DNA of 64,000 nucleotides, from the NCBI RefSeq assembly GCF_004345645.1, contig NZ_SLWS01000004.1:186001-250000 (forward strand). The letters run 5' to 3'. The DNA is from Actinocrispum wychmicini (GTDB lineage Bacteria > Actinomycetota > Actinomycetes > Mycobacteriales > Pseudonocardiaceae). Below the pieces are notes generated by a model. The model was not told the origin of the DNA. It made no database searches and saw only the letters and a list, made by a program, of their open reading frames with translations. The position numbers and the translations under genes are program-made. Shown here in pieces: positions 46,226-55,304 of this stretch. Position 1 is the stretch's first letter, and each line of letters starts with the position of its first letter.

Positions 46226-46537
46226 TCATCGATCCGTAACGGCCGAAGCAGGAACGCGGAAGACCGTCACACCACGGGAGTCGACGCCGTCAGGGCTTCC
46301 GGTGTCGATGGTGATGACCTCCTGGCCGTCAGCGATGATCTCGCGCCCGATGATCTGGCACCGGATGGCTGCCGCAACCGGGAACTGCCTTGGCCAGTCG
46401 CCTTCCACGCAGAAGACCGGTTCCTTGTCGATGAAGCTCCACAACCGGCCATCTGAGTCGATGAGCTGCGCTTCGACCAGTCCCGGCTGAGGCTCGTCGG
46501 CCACCCAGCGGACAACCTGACACGCGACTTCTGCCAT
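46226..46537 (-). CDS. Conserved hypothetical protein, 103 aa
   Basis: An intact frame beginning MAEVACQVVRWVADEPQPG, with VEAQLIDSDGRLWSFIDKEP and a C-terminal TVFRVPASAV. It is predicted mostly beta, without signal peptide or membrane segment. Similar short proteins occur in actinomycetes without known function. The inner ATG at 46537 suits the conserved start better than 46573. It is one of the few unbroken genes in this decayed stretch. Confidence 0.6.
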   Translation of the reverse strand: MAEVACQVVRWVADEPQPGLVEAQLIDSDGRLWSFIDKEPVFCVEGDWPRQFPVAAAIRCQIIGREIIADGQEVITIDTGSPDGVDSRGVTVFRVPASAVTDR

Positions 46538-46708
46538 CTGCGAATGGTGCCTGATCCGGCGTGACCTGACCACGTACGTGTCCGGCGGTTCTGGCCCAGC
46601 CCGAGGAGCACCGCGCCGGCTCTGACAGTCTCAAGGTTCGCAGCGTTCGCATGACTGCGAATACCGGTCTGGTGGCGACGACGCCACCAAGCCGCGCACG
46701 ATGGTACG

Positions 46709-46753
46709 GAATTCCTGGTAGATCGCGATCGGAACTTTGTCTACCAGGAATTC
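46709..46753 (-). terminator. Strong hairpin after the secreted-protein gene
   Basis: Perfect 14-base arms GAATTCCTGGTAGA and TCTACCAGGAATTC surround a 17-base loop. The hairpin begins 7 bp after the stop of the gene at 46761-47273. There is no T-tract, which is common for actinobacterial terminators. It could instead be the ends of a lost element. Confidence 0.6.
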
Positions 46754-46760
46754 ACGTCAT

Positions 46761-47273
46761 TTAAAAAGGTTGAAGACACTGGTCAAAATAGACCAGCTCA
46801 AGATTGCGTTCCCACGCGGTTTTTTTGGGGTACTGGACCTCGTAGGGCCGATCTCGGATTTGCGTCAACATGTTAAACAAGCCGCCACAGTTGATCCACT
46901 TTGACTGGCCGTCGATGTCGGTGTACATCACATCCACTCCGCGTTCCGGCGGAGGAGGCGGGTTCAATCCATCGACAGGGTTTGAAGGGTCCCACTGGTC
47001 GCCTCCATCGCCATCCCCTCCACTATCTCCTCCCGTGTCACCGCCACCGCCACCTTCGTCCCCGCCGCCACCGTCGCTACCTCCAGCGCATCCGTCTTCA
47101 GAGCAGTCGACAAGTTCCTGGTCGGCATGCGCGAGCACCGGGTTGGCTACCGATGAGATGCCGACAGTGACTACCGACATTCCCACCACGCCCATGGTGA
47201 CTCTGGCCACCAACACAACTGCGGTAATGAGGTAAGCGATACGTCCGCGGCCAGCGCTCCTGGTTCCGGTCAT
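46761..47273 (-). CDS. Secreted Gly/Asp-rich hypothetical protein
   Basis: A 170-residue protein. A basic n-region and hydrophobic segment (RIAYLITAVVLVARVTMGVV) and an ANPVLAHA-type cleavage region suggest export. Residues 60-100 are almost entirely Gly, Asp and Ser, a flexible acidic linker. The C-terminal 65 residues (VDVMYTDIDGQSKWINCGG and later YFDQCLQPF) form a small domain with two Cys that could pair. No family is recognised. A strong hairpin follows its stop. Confidence 0.6.
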   Translation of the reverse strand: MTGTRSAGRGRIAYLITAVVLVARVTMGVVGMSVVTVGISSVANPVLAHADQELVDCSEDGCAGGSDGGGGDEGGGGGDTGGDSGGDGDGGDQWDPSNPVDGLNPPPPPERGVDVMYTDIDGQSKWINCGGLFNMLTQIRDRPYEVQYPKKTAWERNLELVYFDQCLQPF

Positions 47274-47409
47274 ATATCCTCCCAGTATAAATGCACCAAT
47301 GCCGAGCGACCCTCGGCAGGTTCAGTGTTGGAGCAACCGACACTGTAGGAGCACGCTGCACGCAGCAGCATCAGGGAATCCCGCATACAAGCAGTGAAGG
47401 CGTGCGGCT

Positions 47410-47610
47410 GTGATCGGAGCCGTGTGGCGTGTCCTGTACGCCGGCGAACCCATCGGCACCGTCAAGCGGGACATCGACCTACGCGGCAGCAAGACCGGCT
47501 GGCAGGCCCGCATGGCCGACTACCAGTCAGTCCCCGTGATCGGCGTCTTCGCCGCCGGAGGCAAGACCAAGCTGTGGCGCACCCGCGACGGCGCGGCCTG
47601 CGATCGTCTG
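47410..47610 (+). pseudogene. Fragment of an unrecognised gene
   Basis: A GTG-started frame reads VWRVLYAGEPIGTVKRDIDL and QARMADYQSVPVIGVFAAGG, then loses protein-like character near 47610. Composition suggests a real coding fragment, but no family is recognised. Confidence 0.3.
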
Positions 47611-47644
47611 TCAGTGACCAGCGCCACGGGTAACTTGGGGTGGC

Positions 47645-48290
47645 ATGGGGGAATCGCCGTAGCAGGACCTGGTCGACGCAGGTGGCCTCAAGGCTGTGCT
47701 CCAGGCCGCGTGTCCTGGCTGCGATATCGATGTGGGGGACGCTCCGGGCGCTTTCGGCGGCTTCGTGGCCACGGTAAGCAGGGGCGACCGCGCCGTGTAC
47801 GTGATACCCGCTCGGGGCAAGCGCCTGTTCCGCGTGCGGCACAAGCTGCGGGGGACGTATCTGAGCTGGCTGGCCACGACTGAGTTGGCGGAGGTCGCCG
47901 GATCTGCTGCGGCCTGGCTCGGCGGCGCCACCGTGCGGGAGTTGGCCGTTGCGTGGCCGTTCGCCGACTTCGTCGACATCGCCGATGCGTATGAGAGCGG
48001 CGACCGGATCGAGTTTCAGTGGCAGGTGTACCGCGCGTACAAGAAGTCCGACCTGGGCGCGTTCATCAAGGCGGCGGCCGACTGCGGACGAGTACCGGGT
48101 GCCCGGCCCGTGGGTGCGGTCGGCCGGCGACGGACGGTTCACGGTCGTTGAGGATCGGCGTGTGGAACCGACATCACGTATGAGGCCGCCGAGGCGGTCC
48201 GGGTGTGCGTGGCCGAGATGGACCGCCTCGGCGTGCCGTCGCCCGAGGAGCTCCACTCTCGGGAGCATCATCAGTCTCGGTGAGGGGTTC
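47645..48290 (+). pseudogene. DUF6193-like gene with amber codon and frameshift
   Basis: The ATG at 47645 gives MGESP, then TAG (47660-47662). The same frame then continues QDLVDAGGLKAVLQAACPG to AGSAAAWLGGATVRELAVAW and RIEFQWQVYRAYKKSDLGAF, resembling actinomycete proteins of the DUF6193 type. Near 48090 the coherent reading moves to another frame (EYRVPGPWVRSAGDGRFTVV) and later TYEAAEAVRVCVAEMDRLGV. If not dead, translation would have to start at a GTG near 47696. Confidence 0.45.
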
Positions 48291-48358
48291 CGTTGGCTGG
48301 CGTCGCATCGTGTGACGTTTGCCCTGCGGCTGGACGCAGCCCTGCTCCTGCGCGCCTG

Positions 48359-48944
48359 CTACCGGCGGATTTGAGGATCCCGCCACGTCGGCCAGACCGG
48401 CGGTCCGCCGCCGGGCAAGGTGATCTCCCCGATCACCTCGAAGCCGAAACTATTGTAGAAAGCGAAGTTGCTTTCCTTGCTGGACTCCAGGTAGGCGGCG
48501 CTGCCCTCGGTGTCGCACCGGTCCAACCGGTAGCGCAGCAGTTGGCCGCCCAGACCCTTGCCCTGGGCGGACGGGTCGACGCCGGTGTCCGCGAGATACC
48601 AGTGCGGCTCCGCCGGGCGCGCCCGCTCTGTCGCCGTCAGTGCCGCCGCGGCCACCCGTAACCGCCAGCCCAGCGCGCGCCGCATCGCCGGGCCGCTCAA
48701 CGCCTGTCGCCACCAGGGGTATGCCGTCGGCGCGGCGGGTCCCAGAGCGCGGCGGCAAGGATCCCGGAGCCGTCGGCGACCAGCTGCGCCCGTCTCCTGG
48801 CGGGTGGTAGTACCGGACCAACCCGGCGAAGAACAGCGGCAGCCGCCTGCGTCGTCGCCGGCTTTCGTCCGGGATGAACCAGGACATCACCAGGTCGTCG
48901 TGGAACGCCCCGGCCAGGGTCGCCGACATGGTGTCCACATCCAC
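48359..48944 (-). pseudogene. GNAT acetyltransferase, frameshifted
   Basis: The N-terminal part (MDVDTMSATLAGAFHDDLVM, LPLFFAGLVRYYHP) and the C-terminal acetyl-CoA-binding part (LADTGVDPSAQGKGLGGQLL, SKESNFAFYNSFGFEVIGEI) lie in different frames. QGKGLGG is the pyrophosphate loop. At least one frameshift, probably two, falls between 48630 and 48830. The intact family acetylates small amines. Confidence 0.65.
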
Positions 48945-49199
48945 CCGGGCCGCAGCGCGCTCATGCCCTCGATCTTGGCCCGCCTGTCAAGGCCCGGCAC
49001 CTGAAGTGCGGGCCCCGGCATGGGGTGCCCGCTTGATCCCGCGGGACTCCGGGCCGCCGGGGGTGGCCAGTGCGTCGCTTGCCCGGTCTTGCCGTGAACG
49101 TGCCATCGAGGCTGCCGTCGTCACCACCGAAGCCGGGACTGGGGCCGCCTCCGGCGGCGAGTTCACCCCGGACAGCCGTCGGCTGCGGATGACCTACCG

Positions 49200-49400
49200 C
49201 ACCGCCGACCGACACCCTCGCAGCCGCCACCGACCTGCGCCATTCCCGGCTGACTCACGCTGGCGAGGACGGGCTGAGCGAGGCCGACCTGATGAACCTG
49301 TCCGGGCACGATGACCGCCGCACCTTCCAGCGCTATCTCAAGCCCAGCAAGGAAGGCACCCGTCGGCGAATGGACACTGTGGACGCTCAGCGAGGTGCGT
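49200..49400 (+). pseudogene. Tyrosine recombinase C-terminal remnant (second)
   Basis: One frame reads LRHSRLTHAGEDGLSEADLM and LSGHDDRRTFQRYLKPSKEG. It has the RHxxLTH Arg, the LSGH His and the QRYL Tyr nucleophile of integrases. Everything upstream of the last 60 residues is missing. It abuts IS3 debris. Confidence 0.6.
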
Positions 49401-49439
49401 GGACTCCCGCCGCGGACGAGCTGGGCGGCCACCCATCAG

Positions 49440-49810
49440 TGACCGTACGTGCCATCGGAGTCTTCGAATGCCTTGCTGATCACGATTTCAAGTTCGTTTC
49501 GCCTGGCTGAGGTCGCGGATTCCGCACGAGATTTCCAGTCATAGAACGCGGATCGAGAGACCTCCAGCCACATACACATCTGGTTAATGGTGGGAGCGTA
49601 GGCTGTGTCCGCAGCCGTACCGGCGGCGTACTCCGCATCGATGAACTCGTACCTCGGGCTTACCGACGCTCCGCCGCGAAGTACGCCGTGGCTTCGCCAG
49701 GAACTCACACTTCATCTTGATTTCGCGGTTTCCCGCTCCAACTCGCGTAGCCGCGCCCGTTCGGACAGTTCCAGTGGAGGCTCGTCCCTCAGAATGCTTA
49801 TCTCGATATG
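49440..49810 (-). mobile_element. IS3-family remnant (OrfA end and OrfB start)
   Basis: Minus-strand frames carry the end of OrfA (RENREIKMKCEFLAK-type sequence) and the start of OrfB (SPRYEFIDAEYAAG, WLEVSRSAFYDWKSRAESAT, VISKAFEDSDGTYGH). OrfB is cut at the point where the DDE domain should begin. It has no terminal repeats and is inactive. Confidence 0.65.
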
Positions 49811-49829
49811 TCTTCACCCTTTCCGGAGA

Positions 49830-50020
49830 ACACTGCTTGCGCTTTACTGACACTCCATCCCGTCCTTTCCAGCGAAGACCTTACTAGATCTCCTTGTCCG
49901 GAAGGTTCGACCGATACCGCCGTGCGGGCCTGGGGCAAGCAGGCCGAACTCGATGCCGGGGAGCGGACCGATGGGCTGACCAGCGCGGCGAGCTGGCGGC
50001 GTTGATCAACAGACGTCACA
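49830..50020 (+). mobile_element. IS3-family OrfA fragment in opposite orientation
   Basis: The plus strand encodes TDTAVRAWGKQAELDAGERT, then DGLTSAASWRR, with GELAALINRR in the next frame. This is the middle of an IS3 OrfA helix-turn-helix protein. It lies head to head with the minus-strand IS3 piece, so two different insertions have met or one was inverted. Confidence 0.5.
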
Positions 50021-50092
50021 TACACTGCCTTAGCTGCTCGGTTAAGCCGACGATGCGAACTCGCCAAGGTTGGGGATTCGAAAATCAGGCAC

Positions 50093-51124
50093 TCAGCAGC
50101 CGGTGGCGAGGGTGTAGCAGCGTAGTGGTGGCTCGGCGGTGATCAGGTTCGATGTCGCGAACGCGTCGGCCACGCTTGCGGTGAGACCGGTGAGGTCGGT
50201 CGTGAAGGTCAGTGGGTTCACCCCGGACATGAACGGTCGCGTGCATGTGCTGAGGGCGTTGGGCTGGAGTCGGGTGATGTTGGCCGGGCCGGGGTTGTTC
50301 ACCGCGTCCATTACGAACGCCTCTCCGGCCGAGTCGAAACTGCCGAGCTTGACGTGGTCGGCGACATACAGTGGGCCGCACAGGTCCTGCACGCGGTAGT
50401 TCGCGATCGAACCGTTACCGGTGGGCAGGAAGCCGCTGGTCGGTGGCAGGACCACCTCGTCCTGGTCGGTGATGATGCTGGTGTAGTCGATGCCGATGAA
50501 GGTTTCCTGGAAGGAGTTCAACGCCCGGTAGAAGTTGGAGTGGGTGCGTTGCTGCCACGCTGCGGCCGCGCAGGGCAGTTGGCAGGCCACGTCGGCATCC
50601 AGGGTGCCGTGGTTGCTTGGTGCCAGGCCGATGATGTCCTCGACCAGGGGACGCGTGTCGGGCCAGAACCGCAGTGACCAGCGGGCCACCATGCCACCCT
50701 GGGACCAGCCGAGGATGCTGACCTTGCGGTGTGCCCTGGCGTGCATGTCGCGGATGGCGAAGGTGACGTACTCGCCGCGGGTCTGGATGTCCTCGGAGTT
50801 GTTGAGAGCCTGGGGACTGGTCTGGATGTTCGAGGTACACCAGGGAATCCCGCGCATGGTCAGCGCGCGTACATAGTTCCAGCGGAAGTTCGCGTTGGTG
50901 TTGGACCAGGTGCCATCCAGCAGCAGCACCGGAGACCGGGACGCGTTGTCCAGGTTGCTGGAGCAGACCAGGCTGGCCGCCAGATCCCCGGTGGGCACGC
51001 TGAGTGCCGGACCCGGCCGGTCGACCGGCGCGAACTCCTCCTGGGCGCTGACTCCCGCCGCCGGCACCACCAACGCCGACAGCACCAGGGCGGATGACAA
51101 CAGAAGACCACGCGTGACCACCAT
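50093..51124 (-). CDS. Secreted triacylglycerol-lipase-like alpha/beta hydrolase
   Basis: A 343-residue exported hydrolase. The signal peptide is RGLLLSSALVLSALVVPAAG with cleavage near AQEE. The nucleophile elbow is ILGWSQGGMVARW, preceded by LLLDGTWSNTNANF as the oxyanion segment. Six or more cysteines (for example LCGPLY, LSTCTRP and the final ATGC) suggest disulfides. The layout resembles Candida antarctica lipase B-type bacterial lipases. The ATG at 51124 follows AAGGAG. It is intact among decayed neighbours. Confidence 0.82.
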   Translation of the reverse strand: MVVTRGLLLSSALVLSALVVPAAGVSAQEEFAPVDRPGPALSVPTGDLAASLVCSSNLDNASRSPVLLLDGTWSNTNANFRWNYVRALTMRGIPWCTSNIQTSPQALNNSEDIQTRGEYVTFAIRDMHARAHRKVSILGWSQGGMVARWSLRFWPDTRPLVEDIIGLAPSNHGTLDADVACQLPCAAAAWQQRTHSNFYRALNSFQETFIGIDYTSIITDQDEVVLPPTSGFLPTGNGSIANYRVQDLCGPLYVADHVKLGSFDSAGEAFVMDAVNNPGPANITRLQPNALSTCTRPFMSGVNPLTFTTDLTGLTASVADAFATSNLITAEPPLRCYTLATGC

Positions 51125-51555
51125 GGGTCCCATCTCCTTGCCGTGCCAGCCCCCAGGGCCTTCCACTATGCGACCGACCAAGGAGTAGGCACCCATCGTG
51201 ACTGGATCATCTCCAATCCGTGACCATTACTCCATCTGGCCTACCTGTGGGCAGCCGTGGCCTACCGCTGGTGATCTCGGCGAGTTCGACACCGATCCAC
51301 CCACGCTTTGCCAAGCGGACGTTCGTCACGGCCACAGCGCGCAGGAAGTGTACAAATTGGACAGTCCCTTGGCCAGGCGGTGGCGCTCGTCCACCACGAT
51401 CACCATGTCCACCGGGGTGCGCGCACTGGGGCAAACGCCCCGCTCGGCCGTGCACATGACTTCGGACATTGACAGTGCTGTTGGGGTGTGCCCCAACCGG
51501 ACATTCGCTGCGGTAGGGCTCGCCGTGCTGACGAGCCACTTCCTGACGCTGGCTG
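51125..51555. other. Intergenic DNA (431 bp)
   Basis: This holds the promoter side of the lipase gene. Minus-strand stretches such as AKRGWIGVELAEITSGRPRL look protein-like but match no family I know and lack a start. No other feature is seen. Confidence 0.35.
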
Positions 51556-51965
51556 TTGGTGGTCACCGCACTGATTCTGGGTGCCGGGCTTGGCTTGGGC
51601 CTGTGGGCGCTGGCGGTGTGGGCGTTCCCGCCCCGTCCCGCGCTGGGCGCGGTCCTGGCCCGCGGTACCGCGGCGCCCGCGCCGACACCGATCCTGGCAG
51701 GCGGGGACGCCGGGTGGGCGGCCAGGCTCGGCCGCCCGTTCATCGCCCCGCTGCGCACGCTCGGCTTGCCCGGTGAGCGGCTGGCCCGCGATCTGGCCGT
51801 GATCGGACGCCCGGTCGCGACCCATCTGGCGGAGAAGGCCACCCTGGCGATCGCCGGGCTGCTCGCGCCGGTCCTGCTGCAACTGCTGCTCACCCTGGCC
51901 GGGCTCTCGCCCGGGATCGAGGTCCCCGTCGTCGCCGGACTCGTCCTGGCCGCCGCCGGGTGTCG
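51556..51965 (+). pseudogene. TadB/type II secretion F-like fragment
   Basis: A frame reading VTALILGAGLGLGLWALAVW, then GERLARDLAVIGRPVATHLA and a long hydrophobic run ending VVAGLVLAAAG. It is like the N-terminal membrane part of Flp-pilus TadB/GspF-type proteins found on actinomycete integrative elements. Resemblance ends near 51965, where the soluble domain should follow. It abuts the truncated flavin monooxygenase, marking a recombination joint. Confidence 0.5.
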
Positions 51966-52044
51966 CGGCTCCGGCGCAAGGCAGGGTGGCGGTGCTGGAC
52001 GATTGTCAGGCCTGACGAGACCGGGCACTCGAGGGGCGGACCGG

Positions 52045-52432
52045 CTAGCCCACTTGACTGGAGCAGCCCATGGCTGGCAACAATCGCGAACCGTCCGCCG
52101 GCCCACCCGCGCGACCGACACCGAGATCCACCCGGCCCGGGTATAACGTCGACTGCACCCGGAACACCTCGATGACCTTGATCGAGATGTACCGCGGCAA
52201 CAGCACACCGCCCGACCCGACCCGCATGGTGCTGGTGTTCGCCAGGATCGCACCGCCCAGGATTTCCGGTGCGGCACCAGCGAAACCCGGAGAGTTGTGG
52301 TGCTCAGCCACCCAGTAACGCGTGATACCGAGGCCATCGGCGGCACGCGCGAGCTCCACGGAGGACTGCAACGCGTCGGCCGCCGTGCCGCCTTCGGGAA
52401 TGGGGGGACTGGTCCAGGATCGAGAGCCGCAT
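52045..52432 (-). pseudogene. LLM-class flavin monooxygenase, frameshifted and truncated
   Basis: The ATG at 52432, three bases after the preceding gene, opens MRLSILDQSP. A run of six C residues then shifts the frame. The neighbouring frame continues LQSSVELARAADGLGITRYW, VAEHHNSPGFAGAAPEIL and SGGVLLPRYISIKVIEVFR, typical of luciferase-like oxidoreductases. The gene ends abruptly near 52060 after VDLGVGRAGGPAD; about two thirds is missing. Confidence 0.7.
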
Positions 52433-52434
52433 GG

Positions 52435-52932
52435 TCACCCCGGCACCGCGTTCATGGTCGCCGGCACGATCCGGTAGTCCGCCTGGAACACCAGGTTGTG
52501 CAGGTCCGCCGCGATGATCGCGCGCATCGTCGGCAGTTCCTCCATGGCCTGCTCGGCGGTGAAGACGTTCAACGGCCATTCGCCCACGGTCGCGCCGGAC
52601 AGGTGCGGGTGGTGGAAGCCGCGGCCGTAGTGCGCACGGATCAGCACCGGGCTGATGCCCGCGATGTTCTGCTCCTTCCACGTCAGCGCCCAGACCGCGG
52701 CCATGCCACCGTCCGGCGACCTGGTCAGCCCGGACGCCGCGATCGTGCCGGTGCCCAGCAACAGGTCCTCGTTCAGCTCGGTGAGTGCTTGGTGGGCACC
52801 GGGATCTAGCAGCTCGACGGTGGCGGCGAACAGTTTTTCCTTGTCCTCACGGAGTATCGCGATCTCGCCGTGGGTGCCGTTCCGCAGGTCGGCGAAGTGC
52901 CGCAACAAAGCCCCGGCATGAGTGGAAGTCAT
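52435..52932 (-). CDS. Conserved hypothetical protein, 165 aa
   Basis: An intact 165-residue cytosolic protein starting MTSTHAGALLRHFADLRNGT and ending YRIVPATMNAVPG. It has an alpha/beta pattern without motifs I recognise. A central LTWKEQNIAGISPVLIRAHY and late ELPTMRAIIAADLHNLVFQA may be conserved. It overlaps the hydrolase stop by 4 nt and precedes the broken monooxygenase by 2 nt, so all belong to one operon with the DHA2 exporter. Confidence 0.6.
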   Translation of the reverse strand: MTSTHAGALLRHFADLRNGTHGEIAILREDKEKLFAATVELLDPGAHQALTELNEDLLLGTGTIAASGLTRSPDGGMAAVWALTWKEQNIAGISPVLIRAHYGRGFHHPHLSGATVGEWPLNVFTAEQAMEELPTMRAIIAADLHNLVFQADYRIVPATMNAVPG

Positions 52933-53672
52933 GTGGTCTCCTTGGTCGAGATCAGGTCCTGGAATGCCGAACCCAGCCAGTCCCGCAACGGATTCCCGTC
53001 CGGCTGCAGGAACACGCCATGCGGCAGGCGAGGGAACACCCGTAACTCCACGGTGTTCCCGGCGGCCTGAAGGCGTTCGGCGTACTCGCGCACGTCGTCG
53101 GCGACCGGGTCGTACTCGCCCACGCCGAGTACCGCGGGCGCGAGCCCGCTGAGATCATGCGCGTCGAACGGCGTGCTGTAGCAGTCGCCCGGCCCGTGCG
53201 CCCGGTACAGCCGCCACGCGGCCCGCAAGTCCGATGTGGACGGAAAGGTGTCCAGCGAGTAGGAACCGGCCCGGCATTCCGGATCGAACGGTGGGTACGC
53301 CAGTACCTGCGCGGTTAGCGACCGGCCGAGGTCACGCCAGGTCAGCGCCGCGCAGGCGGCGATCGTGCCGCCCGCGCTGTCGCCGCCGACCGCCACCCGG
53401 CCGGTTTTGCTGGACGCCCAGTCCAGGATGGTCAGCACGTCGGTCAATGCCGCCGGGTGCGGGTGGCGGGGCGCCAGCCGGTACTCGACGCTGACGACCG
53501 TGCAACCGGCCCGCTCGGCCAGGTCGGCGCACGGTTCGTGCCAGCCGTCGACCGAGCCGCGGATCCAGCTGCCGCCGTGCGCCCACACCAGCCACTCGTC
53601 CCGCCCGTCGGCCGGACGGAAAACCCGGGCCGGCACTCCGCGCACGGCCACCGTCTCCCAGGTGACGCCCAC
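52929..53672 (-). CDS. Alpha/beta hydrolase (HSL/esterase family)
   Basis: A 247-residue esterase-like protein with the HSL-family oxyanion motif WAHGGSWIRGS, nucleophile elbow VAVGGDSAGGTIAA, and the acid/His region ending PRLPHGVFLQPDG. All catalytic residues are present and there is no signal peptide. The GTG start lies three bases after the exporter stop. In this cluster it could remove or shift an acyl group on the sugar product (inference). Confidence 0.82.
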   Translation of the reverse strand: MGVTWETVAVRGVPARVFRPADGRDEWLVWAHGGSWIRGSVDGWHEPCADLAERAGCTVVSVEYRLAPRHPHPAALTDVLTILDWASSKTGRVAVGGDSAGGTIAACAALTWRDLGRSLTAQVLAYPPFDPECRAGSYSLDTFPSTSDLRAAWRLYRAHGPGDCYSTPFDAHDLSGLAPAVLGVGEYDPVADDVREYAERLQAAGNTVELRVFPRLPHGVFLQPDGNPLRDWLGSAFQDLISTKETT

Positions 53673-53675
53673 GGG

Positions 53676-55118
53676 CTACGCGACCTGCTTGGCCGGCCGC
53701 AGGAACAGCGCGATCAGCACGGCCGCGACCAGGCACAGCGCGGTGTTGACGTAGATCGCGGTGGTCACGCCGGACAGCACGGTGGCGGGCGTCTCGCCGC
53801 CGAGTGCGTGCACGCGGGCGGTGGCGATCGCGCTCATGATCGGGATGCCCATGGTGATGCCGACCTGCTGGCTCATCGTGGCCAGACCGGTCGCCATGCC
53901 CTGCTCGGCGTCCGGCAGGCCGGAGGTCGCGGTCACCATGAACCCGACGATCGCGATCAGGTTCGCCACCCCGCCGACGAATGTCGCCACTAGCAGCAGC
54001 GCGATCGACGCCCGGCTGGAACCCAGCAGCACCAACGGAAGCGTAGCCGCAGCCTGGACAAGGAACCCGGTGATGACCGTCTTCTTGTTGCCAAGCTTGC
54101 CGATGATCTTCGGCGCCACGATGCCGCCAATGACCGTGCCCGCCCCGAGCACCGCGAACGACAGGCCCGCGCCCAGCGGCGTGTAGCCGAGCACCTTCTG
54201 CAGGTACAGCGTGAGCAGAAAGACCAGCGAGGTCTCGGTGATGAACGCGAGCAGCCCGGCGAAGTTGCCCCAGCCGATGCTGCGGCGCTTGAGGATCGAC
54301 GTCGGTACCAGCGGCGCCGAGACGCGCTTCTCGATCGCCCAGAACACCACGAGCAGCACGACACCGGCGGCGAGCGGGCCCCACGCGAGCGGGTCGGCCC
54401 AGCCCTGTTCACCGGCGGTGGTCAGGCCGAAGACGATGGCGAGCAGGCTCAGCGTGACGGTGATGGCGCCGGGGAGGTCTAGCTTTGGCCGCTGCTCTGG
54501 GCGGCTCTCGGCGAGGACGGTGGGCGCGAGCACCAAGACGATCGCGGCGACCGGCACGTTGATGAAGAACGCCCACCGCCAGCTCAGCACGTCGGTGAGC
54601 ACACCGCCCAGGATGGCGCCGGTGGTGAAGCCCGCGGCCATCAGCGCGCCGTTGAGGCCGAGCACCTTGTCCCGCAGTGCGCCCTCCGGAAAAGACGTCG
54701 TCAACAGCGACAACGCGGCCGGGGTGACTGCGGCGGTGGCCAGGCCCTGTGCCACTCGCGCGGACAGCAACAGCGCGGGGTCGGTGGCCAGGCCACCCGC
54801 GAGCGAGCCGATACCGAGCAACGCCATACCGACCAAGAACAGCCTGCGGCGGCCGAACAGGTCGGCGACCCGGCCGAACAGCAGCGTGAAGCCGGCCGCG
54901 CAGAGCGCGAACGCGGTGGCGATCCACTGCAGGTTCTCCAATGAGAAACCCACGGCCGAGCCGATCCGGGGCAGCGCTACATTCAGGATCGAGAAGTCCA
55001 CCGCGAGGGTGAAACTCGCGCTGAGCAGCAGTAGCAGAGTGAGGCGTTGCCGAGAGGTTATCGATGGCGACGCGGGCACACTCCCGGCCGCGCTTGTGAC
55101 CTGCTCCACACGGGACAT
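53676..55118 (-). CDS. MFS drug exporter, DHA2 (14-TM) family
   Basis: A 480-residue membrane protein with about 14 hydrophobic spans. DHA2 motifs are visible: SILNVALPRIG in span 1, GRVADLFGRRRLF as motif A, and GFTTGAILGGVLTDVLSWRW as the extended motif C region. Such proteins export antibiotics by proton antiport. The ATG at 55118 is preferred to a TTG at 55124, with AAAGGAAA upstream. It is divergent from the SDR gene, and probably exports the product of region C. Confidence 0.87.
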   Translation of the reverse strand: MSRVEQVTSAAGSVPASPSITSRQRLTLLLLLSASFTLAVDFSILNVALPRIGSAVGFSLENLQWIATAFALCAAGFTLLFGRVADLFGRRRLFLVGMALLGIGSLAGGLATDPALLLSARVAQGLATAAVTPAALSLLTTSFPEGALRDKVLGLNGALMAAGFTTGAILGGVLTDVLSWRWAFFINVPVAAIVLVLAPTVLAESRPEQRPKLDLPGAITVTLSLLAIVFGLTTAGEQGWADPLAWGPLAAGVVLLVVFWAIEKRVSAPLVPTSILKRRSIGWGNFAGLLAFITETSLVFLLTLYLQKVLGYTPLGAGLSFAVLGAGTVIGGIVAPKIIGKLGNKKTVITGFLVQAAATLPLVLLGSSRASIALLLVATFVGGVANLIAIVGFMVTATSGLPDAEQGMATGLATMSQQVGITMGIPIMSAIATARVHALGGETPATVLSGVTTAIYVNTALCLVAAVLIALFLRPAKQVA

Positions 55119-55201
55119 GGCCAATTATTTCCTTTCTCTGGACAACGGTGACTTCGTCACTTAACAATCGGCCCTGGTCAGCAAGCCAGCCAGTACCCTG
55201 C

Positions 55202-55231
55202 GCTGCCTAGCACTCGGCTGCCTAGCACTCG
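55202..55231. repeat. Perfect 15-bp tandem repeat in divergent promoter
   Basis: GCTGCCTAGCACTCG occurs twice with no spacer (55202-55216, 55217-55231), between the DHA2 exporter and the SDR. A direct repeat with 15-bp period in a divergent control region suggests a regulator site for one or both operons. Confidence 0.5.
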
Positions 55232-55304
55232 CAGGGACACCCACGCAGCGGTGTGGCCGGGTCAGAATGGTGCCGTTGCGCTGCTGTGGGGAGGGGCCCG
55301 GGAA

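Noticed and set aside
46870..47235. Pro/Ser-rich plus-strand ORF of 121 codons
   Set aside because: It is the antisense of the Gly/Asp linker of the secreted protein.
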